64,000 bases of DNA from an uncultured Flammeovirgaceae bacterium (GCA_913045135.1 CAJWQD010000005.1:1-64000); one strand, 5' to 3'; shown: positions 51,712-63,186, counted from the first letter of the stretch. The notes: a model not told the origin generated them from the sequence alone. Numbers and translations are program-made.

Positions 51712-52161
51712 ATGGTATCACTTGTTCAAAAATTAATCGCTGAATTGGAGCTAATAATTGATGAGTTTCCAGAATTGTTTTTCGTGGACTTAATCGTGAC
51801 GAGAGTTTCAGGAAAGCAAATCGTTTTGGTTTTAATTGATAGCGAAGTAGGTTTATCAATCGAGATGTGTTCATTGATCAGTAGAAAACTTTTAAGTAAG
51901 ATTGAAGAAAAAAGTCTTATTGAAGGGGCATTTAATCTTGAGGTATCTTCACCAGGGATCGATAGACCAATTTCCTTGCCGCGGCAATTTAAAAAGAATA
52001 TTGGCCGGAAATTGGAAATAGAAACTTTAGATGGGGAAACATTTAAAGGGAAGTTAAAAAAAATTGAAGATCAAAAGATTGCCCTTTATTTGAGGGAGCG
52101 AGTGGAAATTATATTTTTAGACAAAATAAAAAAAGCGAAAGTTTTAATATCATTTAACTAG
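51712..52161 (+). CDS. rimP: Ribosome maturation factor RimP
   Basis: FNLEVSSPGIDRPISLPRQFKKNIGR; directly upstream of nusA. Confidence 0.93.
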   Translation: MVSLVQKLIAELELIIDEFPELFFVDLIVTRVSGKQIVLVLIDSEVGLSIEMCSLISRKLLSKIEEKSLIEGAFNLEVSSPGIDRPISLPRQFKKNIGRKLEIETLDGETFKGKLKKIEDQKIALYLRERVEIIFLDKIKKAKVLISFN

Positions 52162-52164
52162 AAA

Positions 52165-53406
52165 ATGGAAGCAGGAATATTAATTGACTCATTTGCCGAT
52201 TTTGCCAGAAATAAAAACATAGATCGGCCAACTATGATTAGAATCCTAGAAGATGTATTTAGGACGATGATCAGGAAAAAATATAAAGATGATGATAATT
52301 TTGATATTATTATCAATACCGATAAAGGTGATCTTGAAATTTGGAGATTTAGAGAAATTGTTGATGATAATTCTGAGGATATTTGGGATCATGATAAAAT
52401 CTGCTTCTCCGATGCAATAAAGATTGAACCAGATTTTGAAATTGGAGAAGAGGTGGCTGAAGAGATAAAACTTATAGATTTTGGTAGAAGAGCGGTAATG
52501 ACCGCACGTCAAACATTGATACAAAAAATCAAAGACTTAGAAAAGGACATTTTATTTCAAAAATACAAGGAGTTGGTTGGGGAAATAATTACTGGTGAAG
52601 TTTATCAAACCATGAGCAGAGAAGTATTGCTTATCGATGGTGAGGGGAATGAACTCAACATCCCCAAGTCAGACCAAATTCCCAAAGATCGTTACCGAAA
52701 AGGTGACTCAGCCCGCGCTATTGTGCATCGTGTTGAAATGCATAATGGAAATCCAAGGATTATCTTATCTAGGACTTCTCCCACGTTTTTGGAAAGGTTG
52801 TTTGAGAGTGAAGTACCAGAGGTTTATGACGGATTGATTACGATAAAAAAAGTCGTAAGAGAGCCAGGAGAAAGAGCAAAGGTTTCTGTAGAATCTTATG
52901 ACGACCGAATAGATCCGGTAGGTGCTTGTGTAGGTATGAAAGGCTCACGTATCCACTCCATTGTAAGAGAATTACAAAATGAAAATATTGATGTTATTAA
53001 TTTCACGGATAATCTTGAATTGTATATTTCAAGAGCTTTAAGTCCGGCCAAAATTTTGAGTATGAAAATAGATGAGCCTCAAAAGCGTGTTTCTGTTTAT
53101 CTCAAGCCAGATCAGGTATCTTTAGCCATAGGAAAAGGAGGTCAAAATATTAAATTAGCCAGTCGTTTGGTGGAATATGAAATAGATGTTTTCAGAGAAC
53201 TTGATGCGGTAGAGGAGGAGGATGTTGATCTAGATGAATTTTCAGACGAAATTGAAAGCTGGGTGATTGACGAGTTGAAAAAAATAGGCTTAGATACTGC
53301 AAAGAGTGTATTGAGATTGGGTCGTGAAGATATGGTCAGAAGAACGGATCTTGAAGAGGAAACGGTTGATAATGTATTGAGCGTACTGACCCAAGAATTT
53401 GAATAA
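52165..53406 (+). CDS. nusA: Transcription termination/antitermination factor NusA
   Basis: S1/KH layout: VGACVGMKGSRIHSIVRELQNENIDVI, PDQVSLAIGKGGQNIKLASRLVEYEIDV. Confidence 0.97.
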   Translation: MEAGILIDSFADFARNKNIDRPTMIRILEDVFRTMIRKKYKDDDNFDIIINTDKGDLEIWRFREIVDDNSEDIWDHDKICFSDAIKIEPDFEIGEEVAEEIKLIDFGRRAVMTARQTLIQKIKDLEKDILFQKYKELVGEIITGEVYQTMSREVLLIDGEGNELNIPKSDQIPKDRYRKGDSARAIVHRVEMHNGNPRIILSRTSPTFLERLFESEVPEVYDGLITIKKVVREPGERAKVSVESYDDRIDPVGACVGMKGSRIHSIVRELQNENIDVINFTDNLELYISRALSPAKILSMKIDEPQKRVSVYLKPDQVSLAIGKGGQNIKLASRLVEYEIDVFRELDAVEEEDVDLDEFSDEIESWVIDELKKIGLDTAKSVLRLGREDMVRRTDLEEETVDNVLSVLTQEFE

Positions 53407-53429
53407 AAAAATTAAGAAGCAGACGATAG

Positions 53430-56288
53430 ATGCATAGACTCAGTCAAGTTGCAAGAAAACTAAACGTAGGTAGTATTACTATACGCGATTTCCTTAAGGG
53501 CAAGGGTCACGAAGTGGACAGTAGCCCTAATTCTAAAATAACAAATGAACAATTTGAGCTTTTATCCAAGGAATATGCTTCCTCGGTAATGGATAAGGAG
53601 GAGGCTTCCAGTTTGACCATTGGCAGTAAACATTCAGATGATCTGGTTATAAAGGAGCCGAGCCTATCGATGGAGTCTTCGACAAAAGAAGAAGATCTTG
53701 TTTTAATTACAGATAATATCGTAAAGCCTAATGATGAAGAAGTACTAAAAAAGAAGGATGAGCTTATCCCAAAACCTAAGTTAGAAGGTACTAAAGTAAT
53801 AGGAAAAATTGATCTCGAGGCGAACAAAAGTGAGGCTAAGAATTTTGAAAAAACTCAAGAAGTTCAAGAGTCACAACCTGAAAAGGAGGTTCAAGAGGTA
53901 AAAGAAAACTTAAATGTGGATGTAGAAACACCTGGGGTTGAATCTTCCACAGAGTTGGCAGCGTCAGAAGAGACTGCTGGACACCAAGATGTCGATCAAG
54001 CTTCCGATTACATTTCCGACGATACAGCGGTACCCGATGATCCGACTACGCCAGAGGATGAATTTGGAAATCTAACAAATCAAGTTACCTCAGAAACTGA
54101 GACTTCTGGAGAGGGAATGCTTCCAAAAGGAGGGACTATAAAAGCCAAAGCAAATGCTCTAAAAGGGCTTAAAGTCTTGGGTAAAATTGAATTGCCAGCC
54201 GAAAAGAAAAAACCTATTGCTTCTTCAGATGAGCATAAAGATAGAAAGAAAAGACCTCGAAAAAGGATTCAGTCAAATACCCCATCAAGTCAACGTCCCC
54301 CCCTTGGACAAAAATCGAAGGTAGCATTGGATACTAGTCGAACGAGGGGTAAAGACATTAAAAAGACCGAGGAGCTTACTGACAAGGAGATTCAAGATAA
54401 GATTAAAGCAACGCTTGCCAAACTTAGTGGTGGTGGAAACAAAGCTGCTACGGCTAATCGCTCGAAATATAGAAAGGATAAGAGATCTGCCAAAGCTGAG
54501 GCAGTGGAAGAACAGATCATTCAAGAGGCAGAAGATGCCAAGACACTCAAGTTAACTGAGTTTATATCTGCCAATGATTTGGCTTCGTTGATGGATGTTT
54601 CAGTCAATGATGTGATTTCATCTTGTATGAATTTAGGACTGTTTGTTTCGATCAATCAACGTTTGGATGCAGAGACCATTACAGTCATTGCTGATGAATT
54701 CGGATTTGACGTGACTTTCACTTCGACAGAGGAAGGTATTGATATTGTTGAAGAGGAAGATATCGCTGAAAACTTGATAGAACGCGCTCCTATTGTAACT
54801 ATAATGGGACATGTCGATCATGGAAAGACTTCCTTGCTTGATTACATCAGAGAGTCCAAGGTTACTGAGGGTGAAGCGGGAGGTATCACACAGCACATTG
54901 GGGCCTATGATGTAATGACCAATCAGGGAAAAAAAATTGCATTTCTAGACACACCTGGACACGAAGCCTTTACTGCTATGCGTGCCCGGGGAGCAAAAAT
55001 TACAGATATTGTAATTGTAGTAATTGCGGCTGACGATGCAGTCATGCCTCAAACTAAAGAAGCTTTAAATCATGCTCAGGTTGCGGGTGTACCAATTGTA
55101 ATTGCGATAAACAAGATTGATAGACCTACGGCGAATGTGGATAAGATTAAAGAGGAGCTTTCGGCGATCAACATTCTGGTGGAAGATTGGGGAGGAAAAT
55201 ATCAATGTCAATCATTATCAGCCAAAACAGGAGAAGGTATTGATGAATTATTGGAAAAAGTATTACTAGAGGCAGAGTTACTAGAGTTAACAGCTAATCC
55301 TGATAAGGCTGCTGTTGGCAGTGTAATTGAGGCAAGTTTGGATAAAGGGCGAGGTTATGTGACCACATTGATGGTTCAGGCGGGTACCTTGCGCATCGGT
55401 GACGTAATGCTTGCAGGTTCTTATTTTGGAAAGGTTAAGGCAATGTTTGATCACCGAGGGAAGAAGTTAAAAGAAGTGCACCCGGCGACTCCAACGGTTG
55501 TACTTGGATTGGATGGAGCACCCCAAGCTGGAGATAGATTCAATGTCATGGAGTCAGACCGTGAGGCCAGAGAAATTGCCAACAAGCGAGAAGTTATTCA
55601 GCGTGAGCAATCTGTTAGAGCTAAAAAGCACATTACCCTAGATGAAATAGGAAGAAGATTGGCGATTGGTTCTTTCAAAGAACTTAACATAATTGTAAAA
55701 GGGGATGTGGATGGCTCCATCGAGGCATTGGCAGATTCTCTATTAAAGTTATCTACAGATGAAGTACAGGTGAATATTATCCACAAAGGTGTGGGACAAA
55801 TCTCTGAATCGGATGTACTTTTAGCTACTGCCTCTGACGCAGTGATTGTTGGTTTCCAAGTACGTCCTTCTAGTTCAGCGAGAAAAACTGCTGAGAATGA
55901 GGAGATTGAGATTAGATTGTATTCAATTATTTATGATGCCATTAACGATGTTAAAGATGCCATGGAAGGAATGTTGGCACCGACTGTTGAGGAATTTATT
56001 ACAGGAAATATTGAAATTCGTGAGGTGTTTAAGATTTCAAAGGTAGGAATGGTAGCGGGATGCTATGTGACCGAAGGATTCGTTAAGCGAAGCAATCAGG
56101 TAAGAGTTATTCGAGAAGGGATTGTTACTTATTCAGGCAACATTAATCAATTAAAACGTTTCAAAGAAGATGTACAAGAGGTAAAGAAAAACTATGAATG
56201 CGGAATAAGTATCAACAATTTTAATGACATCAAGGTTGGAGATATAATAGAGGGTTTTGAAGAGCGTGAAATTAAGCGAACACTGTAA
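53430..56288 (+). CDS. infB: Translation initiation factor IF-2
   Basis: [39 protein letters not shown]. Confidence 0.98.
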   Translation: MHRLSQVARKLNVGSITIRDFLKGKGHEVDSSPNSKITNEQFELLSKEYASSVMDKEEASSLTIGSKHSDDLVIKEPSLSMESSTKEEDLVLITDNIVKPNDEEVLKKKDELIPKPKLEGTKVIGKIDLEANKSEAKNFEKTQEVQESQPEKEVQEVKENLNVDVETPGVESSTELAASEETAGHQDVDQASDYISDDTAVPDDPTTPEDEFGNLTNQVTSETETSGEGMLPKGGTIKAKANALKGLKVLGKIELPAEKKKPIASSDEHKDRKKRPRKRIQSNTPSSQRPPLGQKSKVALDTSRTRGKDIKKTEELTDKEIQDKIKATLAKLSGGGNKAATANRSKYRKDKRSAKAEAVEEQIIQEAEDAKTLKLTEFISANDLASLMDVSVNDVISSCMNLGLFVSINQRLDAETITVIADEFGFDVTFTSTEEGIDIVEEEDIAENLIERAPIVTIMGHVDHGKTSLLDYIRESKVTEGEAGGITQHIGAYDVMTNQGKKIAFLDTPGHEAFTAMRARGAKITDIVIVVIAADDAVMPQTKEALNHAQVAGVPIVIAINKIDRPTANVDKIKEELSAINILVEDWGGKYQCQSLSAKTGEGIDELLEKVLLEAELLELTANPDKAAVGSVIEASLDKGRGYVTTLMVQAGTLRIGDVMLAGSYFGKVKAMFDHRGKKLKEVHPATPTVVLGLDGAPQAGDRFNVMESDREAREIANKREVIQREQSVRAKKHITLDEIGRRLAIGSFKELNIIVKGDVDGSIEALADSLLKLSTDEVQVNIIHKGVGQISESDVLLATASDAVIVGFQVRPSSSARKTAENEEIEIRLYSIIYDAINDVKDAMEGMLAPTVEEFITGNIEIREVFKISKVGMVAGCYVTEGFVKRSNQVRVIREGIVTYSGNINQLKRFKEDVQEVKKNYECGISINNFNDIKVGDIIEGFEEREIKRTL

Positions 56289-56336
56289 TTTTAAAAAAGG
56301 GAGTATTAATTTGTTTTTTTACGTTTTTGAAACTTC

Positions 56337-57590
56337 TTAAAGTCTAAAAACTTCTTTGATCTTTTTAACATAATCTAGTTTTTCCCATGTAAATGTCTCT
56401 ACCTCATGTATTACCTCCTGATTTGCAGATTTGAAGGTTATAGTTTTTATTTCTGATGTCCTACCCATATGACCATAGGCCGCAGTCTCTGAGTAAATTG
56501 GTGTCCTGAGTTTTAGTCTTCTCTCTATCGCCATAGGGCGCATATCGAATAATTTTTCAATTTTATTGGCAATTTCTCCATCTGTAAAATCTACATTGGC
56601 AGTTTCATAGGTATTTACATATATGCCCATGGGCTCTACTACCCCAATGGCATATGAAACTTGCACCAACGCTTCATCGCAAATCCCCGCTGCGACTAAA
56701 TTTTTAGCAATATGTCGGGTAGCGTACGCTGCAGATCGATCAACTTTAGAGGGGTCTTTTCCAGAGAAAGCACCTCCCCCATGTGCGCCTTTACCCCCAT
56801 AAGTATCCACAATAATTTTTCTTCCAGTCAATCCAGTATCTCCGTGAGGACCTCCAATTACAAACTTACCGGTAGGGTTGATGTGATAAAAAATCTCATC
56901 ATTGAATAAACTTTGAAGGTTAGCATTCAATTTTCTTTTGACTCTAGGGATTAGAATATTAATAATATCGGTTTTTATTTTTACCAACATTGCGGTATCA
57001 TCAGCATCAAATTCATCATGTTGGGTAGAAACGACAATGGTCGTTATCTTTTGTGGCTTATTGTCATCGTTATATTCAATAGTCACCTGTGATTTGGCAT
57101 CTGGGCGCAAATATTTTATTTCATTATTCTCCCGTCGTAAAGCAGCAAGTTCAATTAGAATCCTATTAGAAAGTTCTAATGCCAAAGGCATTAAATTTTC
57201 TGTTTCTTTGGTTGCATATCCAAACATCATCCCTTGATCTCCTGCACCTTGTTCTTCAGGAGTTGCGCGATCTATTCCACGGTTTATGTCTTCCGATTGC
57301 TCATGAATAGAAGAAATAACTGCACAAGACTTGGAGTCAAATTGATATTCACTTTTAGTATACCCAACTCTTTCAATAACGTTTCTGGCTATTTCTTGAA
57401 AGTCGAGGTAAGCGTTAGATTTAACTTCTCCGGCTAGTATTACCAGACCTGTGGTGACCAGGGTTTCACAGGCTACTTTAGAATCTTTATCAAAAGCAAG
57501 AAAATGATCAATTAACGCATCTGATATTTGATCCGCTATTTTATCTGGATGTCCCTCTGATACAGATTCGGAGGTAAATAAATAAGGCAT
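56337..57590 (-). CDS. metK: S-adenosylmethionine synthetase
   Basis: FTSESVSEGHPDKIADQISDA, GAGDQGMMFGYA, GGGAFSGKDPSKVDRSAAY. Confidence 0.98.
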   Translation of the reverse strand: MPYLFTSESVSEGHPDKIADQISDALIDHFLAFDKDSKVACETLVTTGLVILAGEVKSNAYLDFQEIARNVIERVGYTKSEYQFDSKSCAVISSIHEQSEDINRGIDRATPEEQGAGDQGMMFGYATKETENLMPLALELSNRILIELAALRRENNEIKYLRPDAKSQVTIEYNDDNKPQKITTIVVSTQHDEFDADDTAMLVKIKTDIINILIPRVKRKLNANLQSLFNDEIFYHINPTGKFVIGGPHGDTGLTGRKIIVDTYGGKGAHGGGAFSGKDPSKVDRSAAYATRHIAKNLVAAGICDEALVQVSYAIGVVEPMGIYVNTYETANVDFTDGEIANKIEKLFDMRPMAIERRLKLRTPIYSETAAYGHMGRTSEIKTITFKSANQEVIHEVETFTWEKLDYVKKIKEVFRL

Positions 57591-57666
57591 AGTTTAATAG
57601 GTTAAACTTAAAGTTAGTTTACTAGTGCGAAAGTAGTTTTTTTTTTTGAAATAAGGAGTTAACTGT

Positions 57667-58377
57667 TTAATAAACCCCTATTGAAAAAATACAGGGAATT
57701 TTATCTATTTTAAAATTTGCCTTTTTCCAGGCACTTATCCTTTTGGAGCATATGTATTGTTCTTGACCTGTCAGATCTGCTCCGATAGCCAAAACCGTAT
57801 CTTGCTTGAGAATTTTGCATAACACAGTCAATAGTTGTTGATTGCGATAAGGGGTTTCTATAAAGATTTGGCTATAGTTACTTCTTAGTGCAGTCTGCTC
57901 CATAGTTCTGATCTTTTTTTCGAGAAGTATAGGATCTACAGGGAGATATCCATGAAATGTAAATTGTTGCCCATTGAGACCACTGGAAACGAGCCCCAAA
58001 ATAATCGATGAGGCACCTTCTAAGCAAACGACTTCAATTTCTTGCTGATGTGCATATCTCACAGCAAGATTGCCAGGATCAGCGATTGCGGGTAGACCTG
58101 CTTCTGATAGAACACCTATGTTTTCTCCCATTAATAAAGGATTCAGTAGTGCAGGTAAATCATTATTATTAAAACGTTTATCTATAAGATCAAAATGGAG
58201 TTTTTCTATATCTAAGCCTAATTTAAGAGAAGCAATATATCTGCGCGCCGTTCGGGCGTTTTCAACTAAGTAATAAGATGTCTTTCGGATTGTATTTTTG
58301 ACATTATTAGTGATGTTATCTTCATTATTGGTACTTGATAAATAGGTAGGGATTAAATATAGTTTACCTTTTTCCAT
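57667..58377 (-). CDS. RsmI-like SAM-dependent methyltransferase (tetrapyrrole methylase fold)
   Basis: GVLSEAGLPAIADPGNLAVRYAHQ, GLNGQQFTFHGYLP, FIETPYRN. Confidence 0.9.
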   Translation of the reverse strand: MEKGKLYLIPTYLSSTNNEDNITNNVKNTIRKTSYYLVENARTARRYIASLKLGLDIEKLHFDLIDKRFNNNDLPALLNPLLMGENIGVLSEAGLPAIADPGNLAVRYAHQQEIEVVCLEGASSIILGLVSSGLNGQQFTFHGYLPVDPILLEKKIRTMEQTALRSNYSQIFIETPYRNQQLLTVLCKILKQDTVLAIGADLTGQEQYICSKRISAWKKANFKIDKIPCIFSIGVY

Positions 58378-59137
58378 ATTTTAGAAATTTATTGATGAGG
58401 ATTAAGAGTACTGCTGGTTGTTCGGCGTGAACCCAATGTCCTGCATTTTGAATGGTAATTAAATTAGCCTTTGGGAAATGTTTTTTTAACAATGACTCAT
58501 CTTCATTTAATATATAGTCCGATTTAGCACCTCGAATAAACAATACTTCACCAGCGAAGAGTGTATTTGATAAAAGGGGGGCCCCGATGGCTTCCATGTT
58601 ATCTTCGATAGCTTTCCAATTTATTTTCCAATAAAACAAGTTCTTAGGGTTTCGAATTAAATTTTTTAAAATAAATTGTCTGATACCGGGTTCCTTTATG
58701 GTTTTCGAAAGCAAATCATCAGCCTGTTTTCGGGTATTTAAATCAGGCAGGATTAGAGAACGAATCCCATTTAAAATATTTTGATGATGTGGGACGTACT
58801 TTTTAGGCGCAATATCTACAATGATGAGTTTTATAATTTTCTCAGGGAATTGAACGGCAAAGTTCATGGCCGTTTTACCACCCATAGAATGTCCCAATAG
58901 GATGCATTTTTCTATCTGTTCATCATACAACAATTCCTTGAGATCATCGGCCATGACTTGATAATTGAATTCATCACTGTGCGGAGATAAGCCATGATTT
59001 CTTTGGTCTACTAAATAAACCTCGAACTTATTTTTCAATTGGTTGGCAAAGGTTTTCCAGTTGTCCGAAGACCCAAATACGCCATGTAAAATTATCAGTG
59101 GTGGACCTGTTCCAAATTTTTTAAAATGAAGCTTCAT
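58364..59137 (-). CDS. Alpha/beta hydrolase (YbfF-like)
   Basis: LHGVFGSSDNWKTFANQLKNKFEVYLVDQRNHGLSPH, GHSMGGKTAM; start MKLHFKKFG at 59137. Confidence 0.92.
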   Translation of the reverse strand: MKLHFKKFGTGPPLIILHGVFGSSDNWKTFANQLKNKFEVYLVDQRNHGLSPHSDEFNYQVMADDLKELLYDEQIEKCILLGHSMGGKTAMNFAVQFPEKIIKLIIVDIAPKKYVPHHQNILNGIRSLILPDLNTRKQADDLLSKTIKEPGIRQFILKNLIRNPKNLFYWKINWKAIEDNMEAIGAPLLSNTLFAGEVLFIRGAKSDYILNEDESLLKKHFPKANLITIQNAGHWVHAEQPAVLLILINKFLKYGKR

Positions 59138-59847
59138 TGAAGTTGTCGCTTGTACATTTGAATTGTATTTTCGATCCCATAATATAGAGAGTCGCAAATT
59201 AAGGCGTGTCCAATAGAAACCTCCGCTAAAAAGGGGATACCCGTTTTGAGATATTTTAGATTGTGTAAATTCAAATCATGACCAGCATTGACATCAAGCC
59301 CCATTTTTTTTGCGACCTCTGCGGCAGTAATAAATGAGCTTAGGGCTTTTGTTGGATTTTGGATGAAATCATTGGCATATGGTCCGGTATAAAGCTCAAT
59401 TCTGTCAGCGGTGGTTTGTGCAGCACCTTCCACCATAAAGATGTCGGGGTTACAAAAAATGGAAATCCTTGTACCGGATAAGCGGAGTTCCTGAATAATT
59501 TCAATCAGAAAGTCTTTGTTTTTAATCGTATCCCAACCCATATTTGAAGTGAGGACATCTGGGGGATCAGGGACTAAAGTTACTTGATTAGGCTTGAGGT
59601 CTGTAATGAGTTTCATAAATCGGGCATCTGGATAGCCCTCAATATTGTATTCAGTGGTTACTACTTTGGATAATTCATATGCATCTTTTGTAGTAATGTG
59701 TCTTTCATCAGGGCGGGGATGAATGGTAATACCATCCGCCCCAAATCGTTCGCAGTCTTTAGCCATCTTGATGACATTTGGATTACTTAATCCTCTTGCA
59801 TTGCGTAATGTTGCAATTTTGTTAATGTTTACACTAAGTTTGGTCAT
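59134..59847 (-). CDS. pdxJ: Pyridoxine 5'-phosphate synthase
   Basis: LSVNINKIATLRNARG, GADGITIHPRPDERHI, DVNAGHDLN. Confidence 0.96.
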   Translation of the reverse strand: MTKLSVNINKIATLRNARGLSNPNVIKMAKDCERFGADGITIHPRPDERHITTKDAYELSKVVTTEYNIEGYPDARFMKLITDLKPNQVTLVPDPPDVLTSNMGWDTIKNKDFLIEIIQELRLSGTRISIFCNPDIFMVEGAAQTTADRIELYTGPYANDFIQNPTKALSSFITAAEVAKKMGLDVNAGHDLNLHNLKYLKTGIPFLAEVSIGHALICDSLYYGIENTIQMYKRQLQ

Positions 59848-59888
59848 TGAAACAATAATTAATTGAATTATAAAAATAGGTTTTTTAT

Positions 59889-60341
59889 ATGAGCTTAAAA
59901 TTAAGAATAGAGCAGGAAATTAAAACGGCTATGCTCCAAAAAAATAAAGACCGTCTGAGAGCACTTAGAGCAATAAAATCGATGATTTTAATTGCAGAAA
60001 CTGAAAAAGGGGCGGCTGCTAGGTTAAATGAGGAAGCTGAAATTAAGATTTTATCTCGGGCTGCCAAACAAAGGAGAGATTCATTGGAGGTCTATCAAGA
60101 TCAAGGAAGGAAAGATTTAGCAGATATTGAGCGAGATGAGCTACAGGTAATTGAGGACTTTCTTCCTCGTCAACTCAATGCAGACGAGCTTAAAATGGCA
60201 GTAAGAGAAATCATGGCAAAAGTAGGGGCTACGTCTCCCAAAGATATAGGTAAAGTTATGGGAAGGGCTAGCCATGAACTTTCTGGTAAAGTAGATGGTA
60301 AAGTACTCTCAACATTGGTAAAGAAATTATTGATGGAATGA
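59889..60341 (+). CDS. GatB/YqeY domain-containing protein
   Basis: LKIRIEQE-like start; RRDSLEVYQDQGRKDLADIERDELQVIEDFLPRQL...DIGKVMGRAS. Confidence 0.93.
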   Translation: MSLKLRIEQEIKTAMLQKNKDRLRALRAIKSMILIAETEKGAAARLNEEAEIKILSRAAKQRRDSLEVYQDQGRKDLADIERDELQVIEDFLPRQLNADELKMAVREIMAKVGATSPKDIGKVMGRASHELSGKVDGKVLSTLVKKLLME

Positions 60342-60859
60342 ATTATCTTGATCTATTTTTGATTTTAATATTATTATTTTCGGCTTATAAGGGCTATCAA
60401 AAAGGGCTCTTGATTGCCATTTTCTCTTTGATTGCATTTTTTTTAGGGCTTTTCATGGCTATTAAGTTTACAGTACCCATAAGTGTAAGTTTTTTTTCCG
60501 AAAGCATTTATTTTGAATGGATTGCGATTGCTATTTTTATTGTGATTTTTTCCCTTTTAATTTTTGGGATTCATTTATTATCGAGAGCATTGAAGATGAT
60601 TTTAGATTTTACTCCTTTTGGAATTTTAGATAATATTTTGGGCGCGGGGTTAAATATTTTTAAAATTGCATTTGTTTTAAGTATATTATTTTCGGTAAGT
60701 GTTTCCCTCGGTATTGATTTTTCAAATGAATATATAAATAATTCAATAGTTTTGGCATATATTATACCTATCGCTCCAAAGAGTTTTGAGGTAATGGGAT
60801 TTTTTATTCCACATTTTAAGGAAATATTCGACATGAAGGATTTGTTCAAGAATAATTAA
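60338..60859 (+). CDS. CvpA family membrane protein
   Basis: MNYLDLFLILILLFSAYKGYQKGLLIAIFSLIAFFLGLFMAIKF; four TM helices. Confidence 0.88.
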   Translation: MNYLDLFLILILLFSAYKGYQKGLLIAIFSLIAFFLGLFMAIKFTVPISVSFFSESIYFEWIAIAIFIVIFSLLIFGIHLLSRALKMILDFTPFGILDNILGAGLNIFKIAFVLSILFSVSVSLGIDFSNEYINNSIVLAYIIPIAPKSFEVMGFFIPHFKEIFDMKDLFKNN

Positions 60860-60876
60860 AATTAATCTAACCGTCA

Positions 60877-61641
60877 TTGAATAATCGATTTACTATGTTA
60901 AAGGACAAAAATGGGTTTAAGTTTTTAGATAAAGGGGAAGGAGAGCCGCTAATTTTACTTCATGGGCTCATTGGAGAACTGAGTAATTGGGATGCGGTAT
61001 CAGATTATTTCTCAGAGGGATATAGGGTAATTATCCCAGCGTTACCCATTTATTCTATTCCTGTGAGAAAGTTAGGACTAGAAACTCTCACTGACTTTTT
61101 GGAATCCTTTGTTGATTTTTTAGCGTTAGATGATATTAATCTTATGGGGAATTCGTTGGGAGGGCATATTGGGCTCATTTATGCATTACGAAGAAGAGAA
61201 AAAGTAAAACGTTTAATTTTAACTGGTAGTTCAGGATTGTTCGAAAACTCTATGGGGGGATCCTATCCAAAAAGGGGAAATTATGAGTACATAAAAGAAC
61301 GAACGGAGTATACCTTTTATGATCCTAAAACAGCAACGAAAGCATTGGTAGATCACGTTTTTGATACTATGAAAAGTATCCAAAACTGCTTAAGTATTGT
61401 GGCTATAGCAAAATCAGCACAACGCAACAATATGTCTAGAGAACTTCATGCAGTGACTGTGCCTACACTGCTGGTGTGGGGGCTAAATGATACCATTACC
61501 CCGCCTTATGTCGCACATGAATTTGATAGATTGATTCCCAATGCAACTTTGAGGTTTATCGATGAATGCTGTCATGCGCCCATGATGGAGCAGCCGAACA
61601 AATTTAATCAATTGGTTGCATCGTTTTTGAAAAAGGTATAA
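60877..61641 (+). CDS. Alpha/beta fold hydrolase
   Basis: LILLHGLIGELSNW, LMGNSLGGHIGL, WGLNDTITPP; start uncertain (TTG 60877 or ATG 60895). Confidence 0.92.
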   Translation: MNNRFTMLKDKNGFKFLDKGEGEPLILLHGLIGELSNWDAVSDYFSEGYRVIIPALPIYSIPVRKLGLETLTDFLESFVDFLALDDINLMGNSLGGHIGLIYALRRREKVKRLILTGSSGLFENSMGGSYPKRGNYEYIKERTEYTFYDPKTATKALVDHVFDTMKSIQNCLSIVAIAKSAQRNNMSRELHAVTVPTLLVWGLNDTITPPYVAHEFDRLIPNATLRFIDECCHAPMMEQPNKFNQLVASFLKKV

Positions 61642-61644
61642 AGT

Positions 61645-62307
61645 ATGATTGCGAAAGACTTAATTGATTATGATATTCCTCTTTTAAATAAAGAAGATAA
61701 GGTCTCAAAAGCATTAGAATTGATGGAAGAATTTGAATGTACTCGATTACCTGTTGTGGTCTCTGAGGGTTATTACGCCGGCTTCTTAGAGGAAAAAATC
61801 ATTATTAATTGTGATGGTAAGAAGATAAGCGATTATAGATTGATGGGAGAAAATGGACAAATTGATCAAGGTAGCCATTATTATGGTATTATAAAATGTG
61901 CTTTAGAATTTGACTTACCCTTGATTTCCATAAAAGATGATCAGGGGCTTTATTTGGGAGTGGTACCCACCGTTTCGGCATTTGAAACGTTTGCTTCTTG
62001 CTCCGCACTGCTTACACCAGGGGGGATCATTGTATTATCCCTTAACAACAAAGATTATTCTTTTTCGGAGATCGGCAGAATCATTGAAAATAGTGATGCT
62101 CAAATCATCAACAGTCAGATTTCGATAGATCCAAACAACAACGATAAAATATGGCTTACTCTTAAACTTAATAAAGAGGATATTTCACATTTAATTTCAA
62201 TTTTGAAATTTAGTGGCTATAAAATAGATAGATATTTTAGTACTCATGTAAATCATGAAAATATTAAAGAGCGATACGATAGTCTGATGAATTATTTAAA
62301 AATATAA
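61645..62307 (+). CDS. CBS-domain protein
   Basis: IAKDLIDYDIPLLNKEDKVSKALELMEEFECTRLPVV; second half resembles an ACT-like fold; upstream of nadK. Confidence 0.85.
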   Translation: MIAKDLIDYDIPLLNKEDKVSKALELMEEFECTRLPVVVSEGYYAGFLEEKIIINCDGKKISDYRLMGENGQIDQGSHYYGIIKCALEFDLPLISIKDDQGLYLGVVPTVSAFETFASCSALLTPGGIIVLSLNNKDYSFSEIGRIIENSDAQIINSQISIDPNNNDKIWLTLKLNKEDISHLISILKFSGYKIDRYFSTHVNHENIKERYDSLMNYLKI

Positions 62308-62310
62308 TTA

Positions 62311-63186
62311 GTGAAAAATATCGCCATTCATGGTAGAAAAATTAAGTTTAATTCTTTTAAGGAGGTACAGGCCTTGCTTCACCAACTAACTTCGAGAAAG
62401 ATTCAATTATCTGTTTCATCAGATTTTTTGAGTCTCAATGAAGTATTATTGTCCAATTTTTTGTTTGAAGTATATACCCCAGAGAGGGGACGAAAAAAAT
62501 TTGATGCATTTATTAGTATAGGAGGTGATGGTACATTCTTAGAGACATTGACGCATGTTGGATCTTTGGAAATACCTATTTTAGGTATTAATACTGGTAG
62601 ATTAGGTTTTTTGGCTTCTATTGCACAAGATCAAATAAGTGATGCTATTGATAAATTATTGAAAGGGAATTATGAGGTTGAAAAGAGGTCATTAGTTTTT
62701 CTTACTAGTAACCAAAAGCTATTCAATGGGGTTAATTACGGCTTAAATGAATTTTCTATTTTAAGGAAAGATTCTTCAGTAATGATTCTCATTAAGAGTT
62801 ATTTAAATGGAGATTTTTTAAATAGCTATTGGGCAGATGGGCTAATGGTCTCGACCCCTACAGGTTCTACAGGCTATTCTTTAAGTTGCGGAGGTCCTAT
62901 ATTATTGCCTGAGAATGAAAATTTCATTATTTCACCGGTAAGTCCACACAATTTGAATATCAGACCCTTAATTGTTCCAGATACTTCTGAATTTTCCTTT
63001 GAGGTAGAGAGTAGAACCAATAATTTCTTAATATCGTTAGACTCAAGATCTCAGACCGTAAATGATAATATTCAGATGAAGGTTAAAAAAGCCCCATTTA
63101 AAGCACATTTGATTAAGGTAGAAGGTATGAGTTTTATAGAAACTTTGAGAAATAAATTATCTTGGGGCTTAGACAAACGCAATTAA
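62311..63186 (+). CDS. nadK: NAD kinase
   Basis: ISIGGDGTFLETL, NTGRLGFLA, STPTGSTGYSLSCGGPI. Confidence 0.97.
   Translation: MKNIAIHGRKIKFNSFKEVQALLHQLTSRKIQLSVSSDFLSLNEVLLSNFLFEVYTPERGRKKFDAFISIGGDGTFLETLTHVGSLEIPILGINTGRLGFLASIAQDQISDAIDKLLKGNYEVEKRSLVFLTSNQKLFNGVNYGLNEFSILRKDSSVMILIKSYLNGDFLNSYWADGLMVSTPTGSTGYSLSCGGPILLPENENFIISPVSPHNLNIRPLIVPDTSEFSFEVESRTNNFLISLDSRSQTVNDNIQMKVKKAPFKAHLIKVEGMSFIETLRNKLSWGLDKRN

Noticed and set aside
53507-53827. 106-aa minus-strand ORF inside infB
   Set aside because: Serine-rich shadow of the acidic/lysine-rich IF-2 linker; no independent support.
57591-57666. Possible SAM riboswitch upstream of metK
   Set aside because: The gap to the neighbouring gene is only about 75 bp and no riboswitch-like core was seen.
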